Below are positions 1 through 9,024 of a stretch of DNA of 38,244 bases, piece after piece (position 1 is the stretch's first letter; each line of letters begins with the position of its first letter). The translations under genes and the position numbers were made by a program. Location of the stretch: positions 1 to 38,244 of the forward strand of contig JACUUQ010000004.1 of the NCBI GenBank assembly GCA_014859175.1. Direction: 5' to 3'. This stretch comes from Lutibacter sp. (GTDB lineage Bacteria; Bacteroidota; Bacteroidia; Flavobacteriales; Flavobacteriaceae). Under the pieces are notes generated by a model. The model was not told where the DNA came from, searched no databases, and was given only the letters and a program-made list of their open reading frames with translations.

Positions 1-290
1 TGTGCTCGTTTCATCTGTATCTATTTTATTTTTTATTGGTACAGATGCTGTTCGCCATTAATCATTTCTGTGTGTATCAAAATTTGTTGTGCTCGTTTCA
101 TCTGTATCTATTTTATTTTTTATTGGTACAGATGCTGTTCGCCATTAATCATTTCTGTGTGTATCAAAATTTGTTGTGCTCGTTTCATCTGTATCTATTT
201 TATTTTTTATTGGTACAGATGCTGTTCGCTATGAAGCATTCTGCTGTGTATCAAAATTTGTTGTGCTCGTTTCATATATTTTCTTTGGTG
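1..290. repeat. Tandem repeat, 87-bp unit, about 3.2 copies, truncated by window start
   Basis: TGTGCTCGTTTCATCTGTATC... recurs at 1, 88, 175 and partially at 262 (exact 87-bp spacing); third copy diverges in its second half. Each unit holds CATCTGTA...TACAGATG. Confidence 0.95.
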
Positions 291-348
291 CTTGAATCTT
301 GTTCCGCAAGGTTAATTTCACCTGATTTTTTTATTCGTATAAAAATAT

Positions 349-376
349 AAAAGCCATTTCAATTGAAATGGCTTTT
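349..376. terminator. Perfect palindrome, probable bidirectional intrinsic terminator
   Basis: AAAAGCCATTTCAATTGAAATGGCTTTT. Confidence 0.7.
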
Positions 377-455
377 AGGCAAGTATTTTAAAATTTATAA
401 TTTTCAGCATTTGGCTTTCATATTGAACATAAAAATTTGTAATTATTACCTATAG

Positions 456-490
456 AAAATCGCCTAAAAAATTAATTTTAGACGATTTTT
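456..490 (-). terminator. Intrinsic terminator of ompA-like gene 1
   Basis: AAAATCGCCTAAAA...TTTTAGACGATTTT stem just downstream of the minus-strand stop at 521. Confidence 0.7.
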
Positions 491-520
491 TAACTTTTAA
501 TAAATAAAAGATATATTTAT

Positions 521-1897
521 TTAGTTGGCCAAAGTAACTTCTGTACGTCTGTTGTTTTGACGGCCTGCAGCTGTAGCGTTTGTGTCAACTGGTTTGCTTT
601 CTCCAAAACCTACAGTTTTTAATCTGTCAGCATTGATGCCATTTGAGATTAAATAATCTCTAACAGCGGCTGCTCTTCTTTCAGACAATAATTGGTTTGA
701 TTTATCTGAACCTACACTATCAGTATGACCTGCAATAACAAAATCAGCTTCTGGATAATCTTTAAAGATTGCGGTCATTGATTTTAAGATATCAATAGAC
801 TCCTTTCTGAAAGTTGATTTTCCTGTATCAAACAAGATAGTTCTAGCATATTCATTCAATGTGGCCATAATCTCAACAGTTGGCGCTACTGGACAACCGT
901 TATTTGAAGCTGGACCTGCAACAGTAGGACATTTGTCTATATTGTCTGTAACACCATCTCCGTCAGTGTCTGGCCAAGGACAACCTTTGTTTTCTGCCGG
1001 ACCTGGTACAGTTGGACAAGCATCATCTTTATCAACAACACCATCTCCGTCGGTATCTGGACAACCTTTGTTTGCTTTGGTTCCTTTTTCATTTGGACAA
1101 GCATCATCTTTATCGGCAATTCCGTCACCATCAGCATCTGGACAACCGTTTAAAGCAGCCAAACCAAATACAGTTGGGCAATCGTCTTTTGAATCTTCAA
1201 CACCGTCGCCATCAGTATCAGGACAACCGTTAAAAGCAGCCAATCCAAATACAGTAGGACAAGCATCATCTTTGTCAAAAATACCGTCACCATCTGTGTC
1301 AGTTCCTCCAAATTTCAATACAATTCCTACAGAATGTTGAAAATGTTGTAAAATATTTACGTTGTCAAATACATGTTTGTATTTCGATTCGACATTCAAT
1401 CCAATATTGTCACTGAACCAAATATTAAATCCACCACCACCATTCACGGTACCTGTTCCAAAATCATCTAACCAAGTGTAACCACCACCTACTAAAACAT
1501 AAGGATCAAACCAAGAAGAAGTTTTGCCAATGATGTTGTTAAGGTTATACTTTAAAGCGCCATCTAAACCAAAATACATCAAATCGCTGACCCTATTGTC
1601 ACCCATTTTGGATATTTTGTTCAAAGTACCTGCTGCTTCAAGCGTAAAGCCATCTGCCAAATATTTGCCTACAGAAATTTTTGATACTGCAGGAAGAATA
1701 TTGTAATGGTCTCCCGCGTTAAAGAACTCATCTCCCCAAGATCCGTATCCGGTAGGGATATCTACATTTGTTGGGTAAAAATCTACCGCGTTTACGCCAA
1801 TGCCTATTGCCCAAGGATTATTTTTGTCTTGTGCGTTTGCATTACTTAAACCAGCAATTAGAAATAAAGCCAAAATAACAACTTTTAAATGTTTCAT
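521..1897 (-). CDS. OmpA family protein: signal peptide, beta-barrel-like N-terminus, TSP type-3 repeats, C-terminal OmpA domain
   Basis: Repeated DTDGDGVxDKDDACPTVxG motifs; C-terminal ILFDTGKSTF...GHTDSVGS...LSERRAAAVRDYL...GFGESKPV...NRRTEV. Confidence 0.93.
   Translation of the reverse strand: MKHLKVVILALFLIAGLSNANAQDKNNPWAIGIGVNAVDFYPTNVDIPTGYGSWGDEFFNAGDHYNILPAVSKISVGKYLADGFTLEAAGTLNKISKMGDNRVSDLMYFGLDGALKYNLNNIIGKTSSWFDPYVLVGGGYTWLDDFGTGTVNGGGGFNIWFSDNIGLNVESKYKHVFDNVNILQHFQHSVGIVLKFGGTDTDGDGIFDKDDACPTVFGLAAFNGCPDTDGDGVEDSKDDCPTVFGLAALNGCPDADGDGIADKDDACPNEKGTKANKGCPDTDGDGVVDKDDACPTVPGPAENKGCPWPDTDGDGVTDNIDKCPTVAGPASNNGCPVAPTVEIMATLNEYARTILFDTGKSTFRKESIDILKSMTAIFKDYPEADFVIAGHTDSVGSDKSNQLLSERRAAAVRDYLISNGINADRLKTVGFGESKPVDTNATAAGRQNNRRTEVTLAN
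880..1310 (-). repeat. Coding repeats encoding TSP3 calcium-binding-type motifs
   Basis: Repeated GGACAAGCATCATCTTTATC...CCATCTCCGTCAGTGTCTGGACAACC in DNA; DxDGDGxxDxxDxCP in protein. Confidence 0.85.
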
Positions 1898-2117
1898 TTT
1901 TAAGTAAAATTAATTAATATTCTTTTTTAAATTGTTAACGAAGATAATCTATTTATGTCATAAACTCAAAGTTTTAAAATAAAAAATTCAATTTGTGATT
2001 GTTTATAATATGGCTTAAAGTTAAAAAATTGAATCAATCTCAATTTAAATTCCCAACCTATTGTTATTGTGATTTTCTGTTAGAAAGCAAACCGTTGCTT
2101 GGGGATAATTCAAAAAA

Positions 2118-2148
2118 AACCGCCTGAAAAACTGATTTTCAAGCGGTT
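2118..2148 (-). terminator. Intrinsic terminator of ompA-like gene 2
   Basis: AACCGCCTGAAAA-ACTGA-TTTTCAAGCGGTT, then a U-tract on the minus strand. Confidence 0.75.
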
Positions 2149-2178
2149 AATTTATTAATTAATGGAAAAACAAGTTAT

Positions 2179-3465
2179 TTATTCAGCCAATTTCACTTCT
2201 GTGCGTCTGTTATTTGCTTTACCTGCTGCTGTAGCATTGGCATCAACAGGTTTGCTCTCTCCAAATGCTTTTGTTGTCAATCTGTTTGGATTGATGCCAT
2301 TGGTAACGAAATAATCTCTAACCGCATTTGCTCTTTTTTCAGACAACACTTGGTTATAAGCATCTGAACCATCGCTATCAGTATGTCCTTCAATGATAAA
2401 ATCAGCGTCTGAATATTCTTTTAATATTTTTGTCATTGACTCTAAGGTAGCGTAAGATTCTTTTTTGAATGTCCATTTATCGTAATCAAACAAAATAATT
2501 CTTCCGTACTGGTTCAATTCGCTCATTATTTCAACAGTTGGCAACACTGGGCAACCATAATTTGACGCAGGGCCTTTCACTGTTACGCATCTGTCAATTA
2601 AATCAATTACGCCATCACCATCAGTGTCTTTAAACGGACAACCAGCATTGGTTTTTGGGCCAGGAACATCTGGGCAAGCGTCATCTTTATCCGCAGTGCC
2701 GTCACCGTCTCTGTCTGGGCATCCTTGTAATACTTTTAATCCAAAAACATCCGGACATTTATCCATTTTGTCTGGAATTCCGTCGCCGTCAGTGTCAGGG
2801 CAACCATGAAACATCGCTAAACCTGCAATATCCGGACATTCATCTCTGCAATCTGGAACACCATCACCATCTCTGTCACTAAGTTCGTCTGTAATATCTT
2901 TGGCTTTTACGCCTCCAAATTTCCAAGCCAAACCAACTGAATATTGCATCATTTCAAAATCAATAGGTGTATTTACTTTTTTATATCCACCGGTGACGTT
3001 AATTCCAACATGGTCAGAAAACCATGTATTAAAACCCGCCCCTACATTAGGGCTTATGCCATCTTCTGTTCCTACCCAATTTTCACCAACACCAACATAT
3101 AAAAATGGATCAAACCATCCTGTTTGACCAAACGCATTGTTTAAATCATATTTCACATTCAAATCCAATCCAACAAAAGTTGCATCCGCTCCTGTTCCCC
3201 AAGGGCGGTCTATTTCATTGATTGCTGCTGCTAACTCTAAGCTAAACCCACTTCCTAAATATCTTCCAAGAGACATTTTAGGGCCTATTGTAATATCTGA
3301 GTCCCCACCTTTAACGTCGATGGCGTTTGCAAATGTTAGCATCCAAGGATTTTCTGTATCCTGTGTTTTTGTAGTGCCAAAGGACACAATTAATAACAAC
3401 GCCAAAAAGGCAATTTTTAATGTTTCATGTTTAGTAAGTTTAAATTTAATGTTCTTTTTTTGCAA
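2179..3465 (-). CDS. OmpA family protein with TSP type-3 repeats, paralog of 521..1897; 5' end ambiguous (see findings)
   Basis: Same architecture and C-terminal OmpA domain; the open frame extends only to a TTG at 3465, while the homologous ATG (3428) is out of frame by 1 nt. Confidence 0.88.
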   Translation of the reverse strand: MQKKNIKFKLTKHETLKIAFLALLLIVSFGTTKTQDTENPWMLTFANAIDVKGGDSDITIGPKMSLGRYLGSGFSLELAAAINEIDRPWGTGADATFVGLDLNVKYDLNNAFGQTGWFDPFLYVGVGENWVGTEDGISPNVGAGFNTWFSDHVGINVTGGYKKVNTPIDFEMMQYSVGLAWKFGGVKAKDITDELSDRDGDGVPDCRDECPDIAGLAMFHGCPDTDGDGIPDKMDKCPDVFGLKVLQGCPDRDGDGTADKDDACPDVPGPKTNAGCPFKDTDGDGVIDLIDRCVTVKGPASNYGCPVLPTVEIMSELNQYGRIILFDYDKWTFKKESYATLESMTKILKEYSDADFIIEGHTDSDGSDAYNQVLSEKRANAVRDYFVTNGINPNRLTTKAFGESKPVDANATAAGKANNRRTEVKLAE

Positions 3466-3543
3466 TTAGGAAAGTCTGTAACTCTCTCCTTTACTAACAA
3501 CAATACAAAAAGATATTGAAAATGATACTGTTTTATGATTTTT

Positions 3544-4737
3544 CTATATAACCTTCAATATTTTACCAACTTTAATGAATGCATTTATCGCTTTTTCAAG
3601 ATGTTCCTTGGTATGTGCTGCGGAAAGTTGTACCCTAATTCTTGCTTTTCCTTTTGCCACAACTGGGTAAAAGAACCCTATTACATAAATGCCCTCTTCC
3701 AGCAACATATTGGCCATGTCTTGCGATAACTTTGCATCATAAAGCATTACGGGAACTATTGCCGAATCTCCTTTTACGATATCAAACCCTGCTTTTGTCA
3801 TCCCTTCTTTAAAATAATTGGTATTCCATGCTAATTTATCTCGTAAAGAAGTGTCGTTTGATATCATTTCAAATACTTTTAAGGATGCGCCCACAATTGC
3901 AGGAGCCAATGAGTTTGAAAACAAGTATGGCCTTGAACGCTGACGCAACAGTTCAATAATTTCCTTTTTCCCGGTTGTATAGCCACCCATAGCGCCACCC
4001 AAAGCTTTCCCAAGCGTTCCTGTAATAATATCAACCCTGCCCATTACATTTTTTAACTCTAAAGTTCCTCTGCCGGTTTTTCCGATAAAACCTGCAGCGT
4101 GACATTCGTCAACCATCACCAACGCATCATATTTATCGGCCAAATCACAAATTTTGTCAAGTTGCGCAACAACACCGTCCATTGAAAAAACACCGTCGGT
4201 AGCTATTAATTTAAAACGATGATTTTTTTTATTGGCTTCAATAAGTTGTTCTTCCAATGATTCCATGTCGTTATTTTCATAGCGATATCGCGAAGCTTTG
4301 CACAAACGAACTCCGTCAATAATGGAAGCATGATTTAAGGAATCGGAAATTATGGCGTCTTCATCCGATAAAAGCGGTTCAAAAATACCTCCGTTTGCAT
4401 CAAAAGCGGCAGCGTATAAAATGGTGTCATCTGTTTTATAGAATTCGGCGATTTTTTGCTCCAATTGTTTGTGAATATCTTGTGTTCCGCAAATAAAACG
4501 CACCGATGACATTCCAAATCCGTGACTGTCCAAAGTGTCTTTTGCCGCCTGGATAACTTCAGGATTGTTTGACAATCCCAAATAATTGTTCGCGCAAAAA
4601 TTTATGACTTCCTGTCCTGTGCTGATTTTTATAACCGCATCTTGTGACGATGTAATCACGCGTTCCGATTTATATAAGCCTGCTTCTCTAATTTCTTGCA
4701 GTTCCTTTTGTAGGTGTTGTTGTATTTTGCCGTACAT
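3544..4737 (-). CDS. kbl: Glycine C-acetyltransferase (2-amino-3-ketobutyrate CoA ligase)
   Basis: Full-length 397 aa; [60 protein letters not shown]. Confidence 0.95.
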   Translation of the reverse strand: MYGKIQQHLQKELQEIREAGLYKSERVITSSQDAVIKISTGQEVINFCANNYLGLSNNPEVIQAAKDTLDSHGFGMSSVRFICGTQDIHKQLEQKIAEFYKTDDTILYAAAFDANGGIFEPLLSDEDAIISDSLNHASIIDGVRLCKASRYRYENNDMESLEEQLIEANKKNHRFKLIATDGVFSMDGVVAQLDKICDLADKYDALVMVDECHAAGFIGKTGRGTLELKNVMGRVDIITGTLGKALGGAMGGYTTGKKEIIELLRQRSRPYLFSNSLAPAIVGASLKVFEMISNDTSLRDKLAWNTNYFKEGMTKAGFDIVKGDSAIVPVMLYDAKLSQDMANMLLEEGIYVIGFFYPVVAKGKARIRVQLSAAHTKEHLEKAINAFIKVGKILKVI

Positions 4738-4764
4738 AATTGTTTATTTTTTTACAAATTTATG

Positions 4765-7700
4765 TTAAACTTCTTCAATTAAAATTTCATCAGTAATATA
4801 AACCAATAATTTTTTTTCGACCCAATAATTTAAATTTTCCAGTGCCAATGCATAGCTATTGATTTGGTGTCGATGTTTTTCCTCGGGCTTTCCTGTTTTA
4901 TAATCGATAATGGTGACATTATTTTCGCTAAAAATCAAGCGATCCGGGATTAGAATTTGCTTGTCTAAAGTCAATATTTCCCTTTCGGTGAAAACAACGT
5001 TATTTTGCTCAAAATAATGAGAAAGTTGTTGGTGATTAATAACTTTTTTGAGAATTACGTCGATTGTATTTTGTTCTTCAACAGTAATTTCACCCCTAAA
5101 CAAATACTGATTCATCACTTCTTCAATGTCGTTTTCTGTTTTGATTTTGGACAATATTTCATGCAGTAAATTTCCGTAAACAATGGCTGTCCCTTGGTCG
5201 GAATCCCAAAGCAACGAGGAATTGGCAACGATTGTGATTTGGTGGTTTTTCCAGGAATTGCCAATAAAACTTTGCTGAATTGTGGTGTAGCTTTCTTCTT
5301 TTTTTGAAAAAGGCATTCGCATTGGATTTCCAAAACTGTATTCTTTTTTTTCCGGATTCCATAAGCCCATTTTCTTCAAAAATTGGATAAACAAATCCGA
5401 AGTGTTTTTGATGGTTTCAGCATCTTTACCACCCGTTTTGTCTTCAGTAATAACGTACAATTGCTCCACAGCCCTTGTTAATGTAACGTATAACAAGTTA
5501 AAATTGTCCAGTTCCAATTCTTCCCTTCGCTGGTTAAATAACTGTTTTCCCTGTTCGCCGATGTAATTTAACCTGTCGCCATAATTTAAAAAAAACTGTT
5601 TGATATCGCCCAATTGGTCATCTTCATACCAAACCTTTGGACTTATTTGCCGGTACACTTCAATGTCATACGGAAAAATAACCACCGGAAATTCCAGCCC
5701 TTTTGCCTTATGGATGGTCATAATTCGCACCGCATTTTCAGCTTCCGGCGCCACAATGCTAAACTTGTCTTTTTTTAATTCCCAGAATTCCAAAAATGCC
5801 CCAACAGAAACCTGTTTCTTTTGCTGAAACTCAAAAACTACATCCAAGAAAAATTGAATATTTGAATCGGATTCCTGCGCCAATTTGAAACTTCTTATGA
5901 TGTATTCTATGCTTTCATAAAACGGCATCTGGTGAAATTCTTCCGCACTAAAATGCAATCCGATTTTTTTTAATACTGAAAAAAATTCAACGTTTGATAA
6001 ACGGATAAACCGACTTAAAAATTCGTGCTTTTCTTCTTCCAAATTAAAAAATTCGTGCAAAAAGTACCCCAATTTAATTTTGTATTCTTTGTAGGAAGGA
6101 TTTTCAACCACATACAATAAATTGATAATGAAGTTTACTTTTTCATTGTTTTTTAGCAGCAAGGTTTCAGAGGAAATGATTTCAATGCCATTTTCCGATA
6201 AATATTTTGCCACGGCAATTCCCTGGTCTTTTTTCCGAACCAAAACACACACATCATTCTTTTGAAAAGAAGGATCTAAATTTTGAATGATTTCGGCCAC
6301 TTTTTTTGGATAAACCAGCTTTTTATCTTCTTCCTCGTCTTTCTCCACAAATGAAATTTGCACATAACCGCCTGTTTTTTTGTTGAAATTTTGGCTATTG
6401 CCTTCAAAAAATAAATTGCGATAACTTGTGTTGGTTAAAAATTGTGCGCTATTTCTAAAAAAAGCATTGTTAAAATCAATGATTTCCGAATAACTTCTAA
6501 AATTGGTATCCAAACTGCACAATCCTTTTTCAACATAAAACGGATTGTTGTTTTTGTTATTTTCTTCGGAAGAAAGCGCAATAAACTGTTCCGATTTTCC
6601 GCCTCTCCATCTATAAATCGATTGTTTTGCATCGCCAACCAACAACAGTTTTCCTTGTTCTCCCAATTCGTTTTCAGAAGAAATGGCATGGTCTATCAAC
6701 GGAATTAAATTTTGCCATTGCAATTGCGAAGTGTCCTGCATTTCATCAATAAAATAATAGCGAAATTTTTCACCTATGCGCTCATAAATAAAAGGAGCGG
6801 GTTCATTTTTAATGGTGTCGCCAATAAGTTGGTTAAACTCGGCATTTAATAAAATGTTATTTTCGGCCTTTATTTCCTGTAGCGAATTATTTATGTAATT
6901 TAAAACCGCCAAAGGAATTAAACTTTCCATAATTAAACTGTTCAACAAAAAACGCGGATACTTTTGCTCAAATAATATTTTGGATTCATAGTACAATTCC
7001 TTTAAAACCGACGAAACACTCTCAATAATTTGCTTGGTGTTTGCGTTGCATTTTGCCGTGTACAAATTTTTATTTTCTTCAATAGTGGCGTTTAACCTGC
7101 CCTCAAATTTCAAATCATCCGCTTTTAAATATTTCAGGTTGGTGAGTTTTTTAAAATGATTCGGCAAATCAGCATAGGAAAATTCGTTATGTTCCAATCC
7201 GTTGTCAGCAATAATTTGAAGCGCTTTTTCCCCAATCCTTAAAAAATCGGCTTCAAGCTGTTTGTTTTCTTTTTGAAGTTTTTCTTTTAAGAGCGTAAAT
7301 TCATCAATGGAAATTTTGTTGAGAAATTTTAAATTGGCGGCATCGGTTTCATTCAAAATAATTTTGGCGAATGATTTCAGCTCCAGTGAAATGTCCCAAG
7401 CTTTGTCGTCATCCATTTTTTGCAGCGAATAATTCACCAGCAAATCGGTTAATTTTTTGTCGCTTCCAATTTTGGAAATCACCACGTCAACAGCTTCATT
7501 TAGCAAACTTTCGGCGTCCATTTCAACCTCAAAATTTAACGGAAGGTGCAAATCGTAGGCAAAAGTCCGTATTAATTTGTGGGTAAAACTGTCAATGGTC
7601 ATAATGCCAAATGCCGAATAATTTTGCAAAATGGCGTTTAAAATAGCTTTTGACCTGCTAAAAATAAAACCTTCTGTCAAATTTGTTTCGGCGCAAATTA

Positions 7701-7929
7701 CCGGAAGCATATCGTTTTTTTCTTCCTTAGAAAACGCATTTAAATTTTCAATCACGCGCGCTTTCATTTCACCGGCGGCTTTATTGGTAAAAGTTACCGC
7801 CAATATTTGCTGAAATTTATAGCTGTTGTCGCTTGTTAAAAGAATTTTTAAATATTCTTTAACCAAAGTAAATGTTTTTCCGCTGCCTGCGGAAGCGCTA
7901 TAGACTTGAAAGGAAGTTGATTTTTGCAC
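4765..7929 (-). CDS. UvrD/AddA/RecB-like helicase with C-terminal PD-(D/E)XK nuclease motif (GTG start)
   Basis: Walker A YSASAGSGKTFTLVKEYL; FIDEMQDTSQLQW; GDAKQSIYRWRGG; MTIHKAKGLEFPVVIFP; C-terminal PDRLIFSENNVTIIDYKTGKPEEKHRHQINSYALAL. Confidence 0.92.
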   Translation of the reverse strand: MQKSTSFQVYSASAGSGKTFTLVKEYLKILLTSDNSYKFQQILAVTFTNKAAGEMKARVIENLNAFSKEEKNDMLPVICAETNLTEGFIFSRSKAILNAILQNYSAFGIMTIDSFTHKLIRTFAYDLHLPLNFEVEMDAESLLNEAVDVVISKIGSDKKLTDLLVNYSLQKMDDDKAWDISLELKSFAKIILNETDAANLKFLNKISIDEFTLLKEKLQKENKQLEADFLRIGEKALQIIADNGLEHNEFSYADLPNHFKKLTNLKYLKADDLKFEGRLNATIEENKNLYTAKCNANTKQIIESVSSVLKELYYESKILFEQKYPRFLLNSLIMESLIPLAVLNYINNSLQEIKAENNILLNAEFNQLIGDTIKNEPAPFIYERIGEKFRYYFIDEMQDTSQLQWQNLIPLIDHAISSENELGEQGKLLLVGDAKQSIYRWRGGKSEQFIALSSEENNKNNNPFYVEKGLCSLDTNFRSYSEIIDFNNAFFRNSAQFLTNTSYRNLFFEGNSQNFNKKTGGYVQISFVEKDEEEDKKLVYPKKVAEIIQNLDPSFQKNDVCVLVRKKDQGIAVAKYLSENGIEIISSETLLLKNNEKVNFIINLLYVVENPSYKEYKIKLGYFLHEFFNLEEEKHEFLSRFIRLSNVEFFSVLKKIGLHFSAEEFHQMPFYESIEYIIRSFKLAQESDSNIQFFLDVVFEFQQKKQVSVGAFLEFWELKKDKFSIVAPEAENAVRIMTIHKAKGLEFPVVIFPYDIEVYRQISPKVWYEDDQLGDIKQFFLNYGDRLNYIGEQGKQLFNQRREELELDNFNLLYVTLTRAVEQLYVITEDKTGGKDAETIKNTSDLFIQFLKKMGLWNPEKKEYSFGNPMRMPFSKKEESYTTIQQSFIGNSWKNHQITIVANSSLLWDSDQGTAIVYGNLLHEILSKIKTENDIEEVMNQYLFRGEITVEEQNTIDVILKKVINHQQLSHYFEQNNVVFTEREILTLDKQILIPDRLIFSENNVTIIDYKTGKPEEKHRHQINSYALALENLNYWVEKKLLVYITDEILIEEV

Positions 7930-7964
7930 GTGTAATTTTTATCGCAAATTACTATTTTAAACAC

Positions 7965-7993
7965 AAAAAGCCGAACATTATATTCGGCTTTTT
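7965..7993 (-). terminator. Intrinsic terminator after the TerB-like gene
   Basis: AAAAAGCCGAACATTATATTCGGCTTTTT. Confidence 0.8.
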
Positions 7994-8012
7994 GATATTA
8001 TTTTTTAATGGA

Positions 8013-8447
8013 TTATATGCTGTTTACCTTTTTTATGGCTTTTGAAAAATCTTCCAAATCATTGTTGTTTAAAACCAAATGAATGGCTTCATCGGTTACT
8101 TTTTCAGCATTGTCCAATGGAAAACCAAGTCCGATTACCAATTTTTTCAACACTTTTGCTTCTTCTGTTGAAACTTCATCATCTGCAAAAACCATCGTTG
8201 CCAAATCGTATAAATGCTCAATGCGTTCATCGTAACTGTGTGGTGTCACTTGCGAATATTCATTGGGATTTTCCAATATTTCCTTGTATTTTTCGTCTAA
8301 AATGTGAAATCTTCTGGCGAGCCTTTTCAACAATTTTTCTTCGCCTTCGGTGATGATGTCATCGGCCAAAGCCAATCTAACAATGCTTGCAAAATGCGCA
8401 ATATTTCTTTTTTGTTCCCCGCTTAAATTATAATCTGATAATGCCAT
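8013..8447 (-). CDS. TerB-like family protein (start probably MALSDYNLS at 8447)
   Basis: Helical; HFASIVRLALADDIITEGEEKLLKRLARRFHI...YDLATMVFADDEVSTEEAKVL resembles the TerB duplicated acidic pattern. Confidence 0.7.
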   Translation of the reverse strand: MALSDYNLSGEQKRNIAHFASIVRLALADDIITEGEEKLLKRLARRFHILDEKYKEILENPNEYSQVTPHSYDERIEHLYDLATMVFADDEVSTEEAKVLKKLVIGLGFPLDNAEKVTDEAIHLVLNNNDLEDFSKAIKKVNSI

Positions 8448-8506
8448 GTTACTAATTTTTAACAGCAAATATAATTAAACCCACAAAATATTCATTGCCA
8501 ATAAAA

Positions 8507-8953
8507 TTAAGATTCGTGTTTTATCGGATTCACCTTTTTTATCACGCTTTTAAAATCCTCAACATCAGGCTCTTTTAAAAAGAATTTTATGGCTTCTTTA
8601 ACTATTGCCCTAACATTTTCTACCGAAAATCCCAAACCTACGGCAATTCTGTCCATTGTTGATGTTTTATCGATGGTCGGATTTTTGTCCAAAAACAACA
8701 TTTTTGTTAAATCATATAAGCGCTCCAATCGTTCATCATAGCTGTCGGGTGAAATTGCCTCAAAATTGGAAGGGTCTTTTAAAATAGCATCGAACTCACT
8801 TTTGGTAATGTCCAATCTGCTGGCCAATCTTTCCAACAATTTAAATTCATCATCGCTAATTTTTTGGTCAAGCAACGCTAACTTTACAATGGTGGCAAAG
8901 TGTCCTTTATTTTGCTCATGCAATCTGGTTGGGTATAAATCTGAAATTGACAT
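8507..8953 (-). CDS. TerB-like family protein, paralog of the neighbour
   Basis: Shares HFA(S/T)IVKLALxDxxIxxxExKLLxRLA, SYDER(I/L)E(H/R)LYDL and FxxxIKKVN(S/P)I with 8013..8447. Confidence 0.7.
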   Translation of the reverse strand: MSISDLYPTRLHEQNKGHFATIVKLALLDQKISDDEFKLLERLASRLDITKSEFDAILKDPSNFEAISPDSYDERLERLYDLTKMLFLDKNPTIDKTSTMDRIAVGLGFSVENVRAIVKEAIKFFLKEPDVEDFKSVIKKVNPIKHES

Positions 8954-9024
8954 AACGGTTCCTATTTTATTTATTCCCCATAAATTTAATAATTTTTGTT
9001 GAATTTCCCCTCATTTTTTATAAA

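Noticed and set aside
36-350. 104-aa repetitive ORF
   Set aside because: Product of an 87-bp tandem repeat (multiple of 3); Phe/Leu/Tyr-rich composition with no signal or domain logic. Treated as non-coding repeat.
861-1340. 159-aa plus-strand ORF rich in PSPSVSGQP repeats
   Set aside because: Antisense of the TSP3 repeats of the OmpA gene; repetitiveness mirrors the real coding strand.
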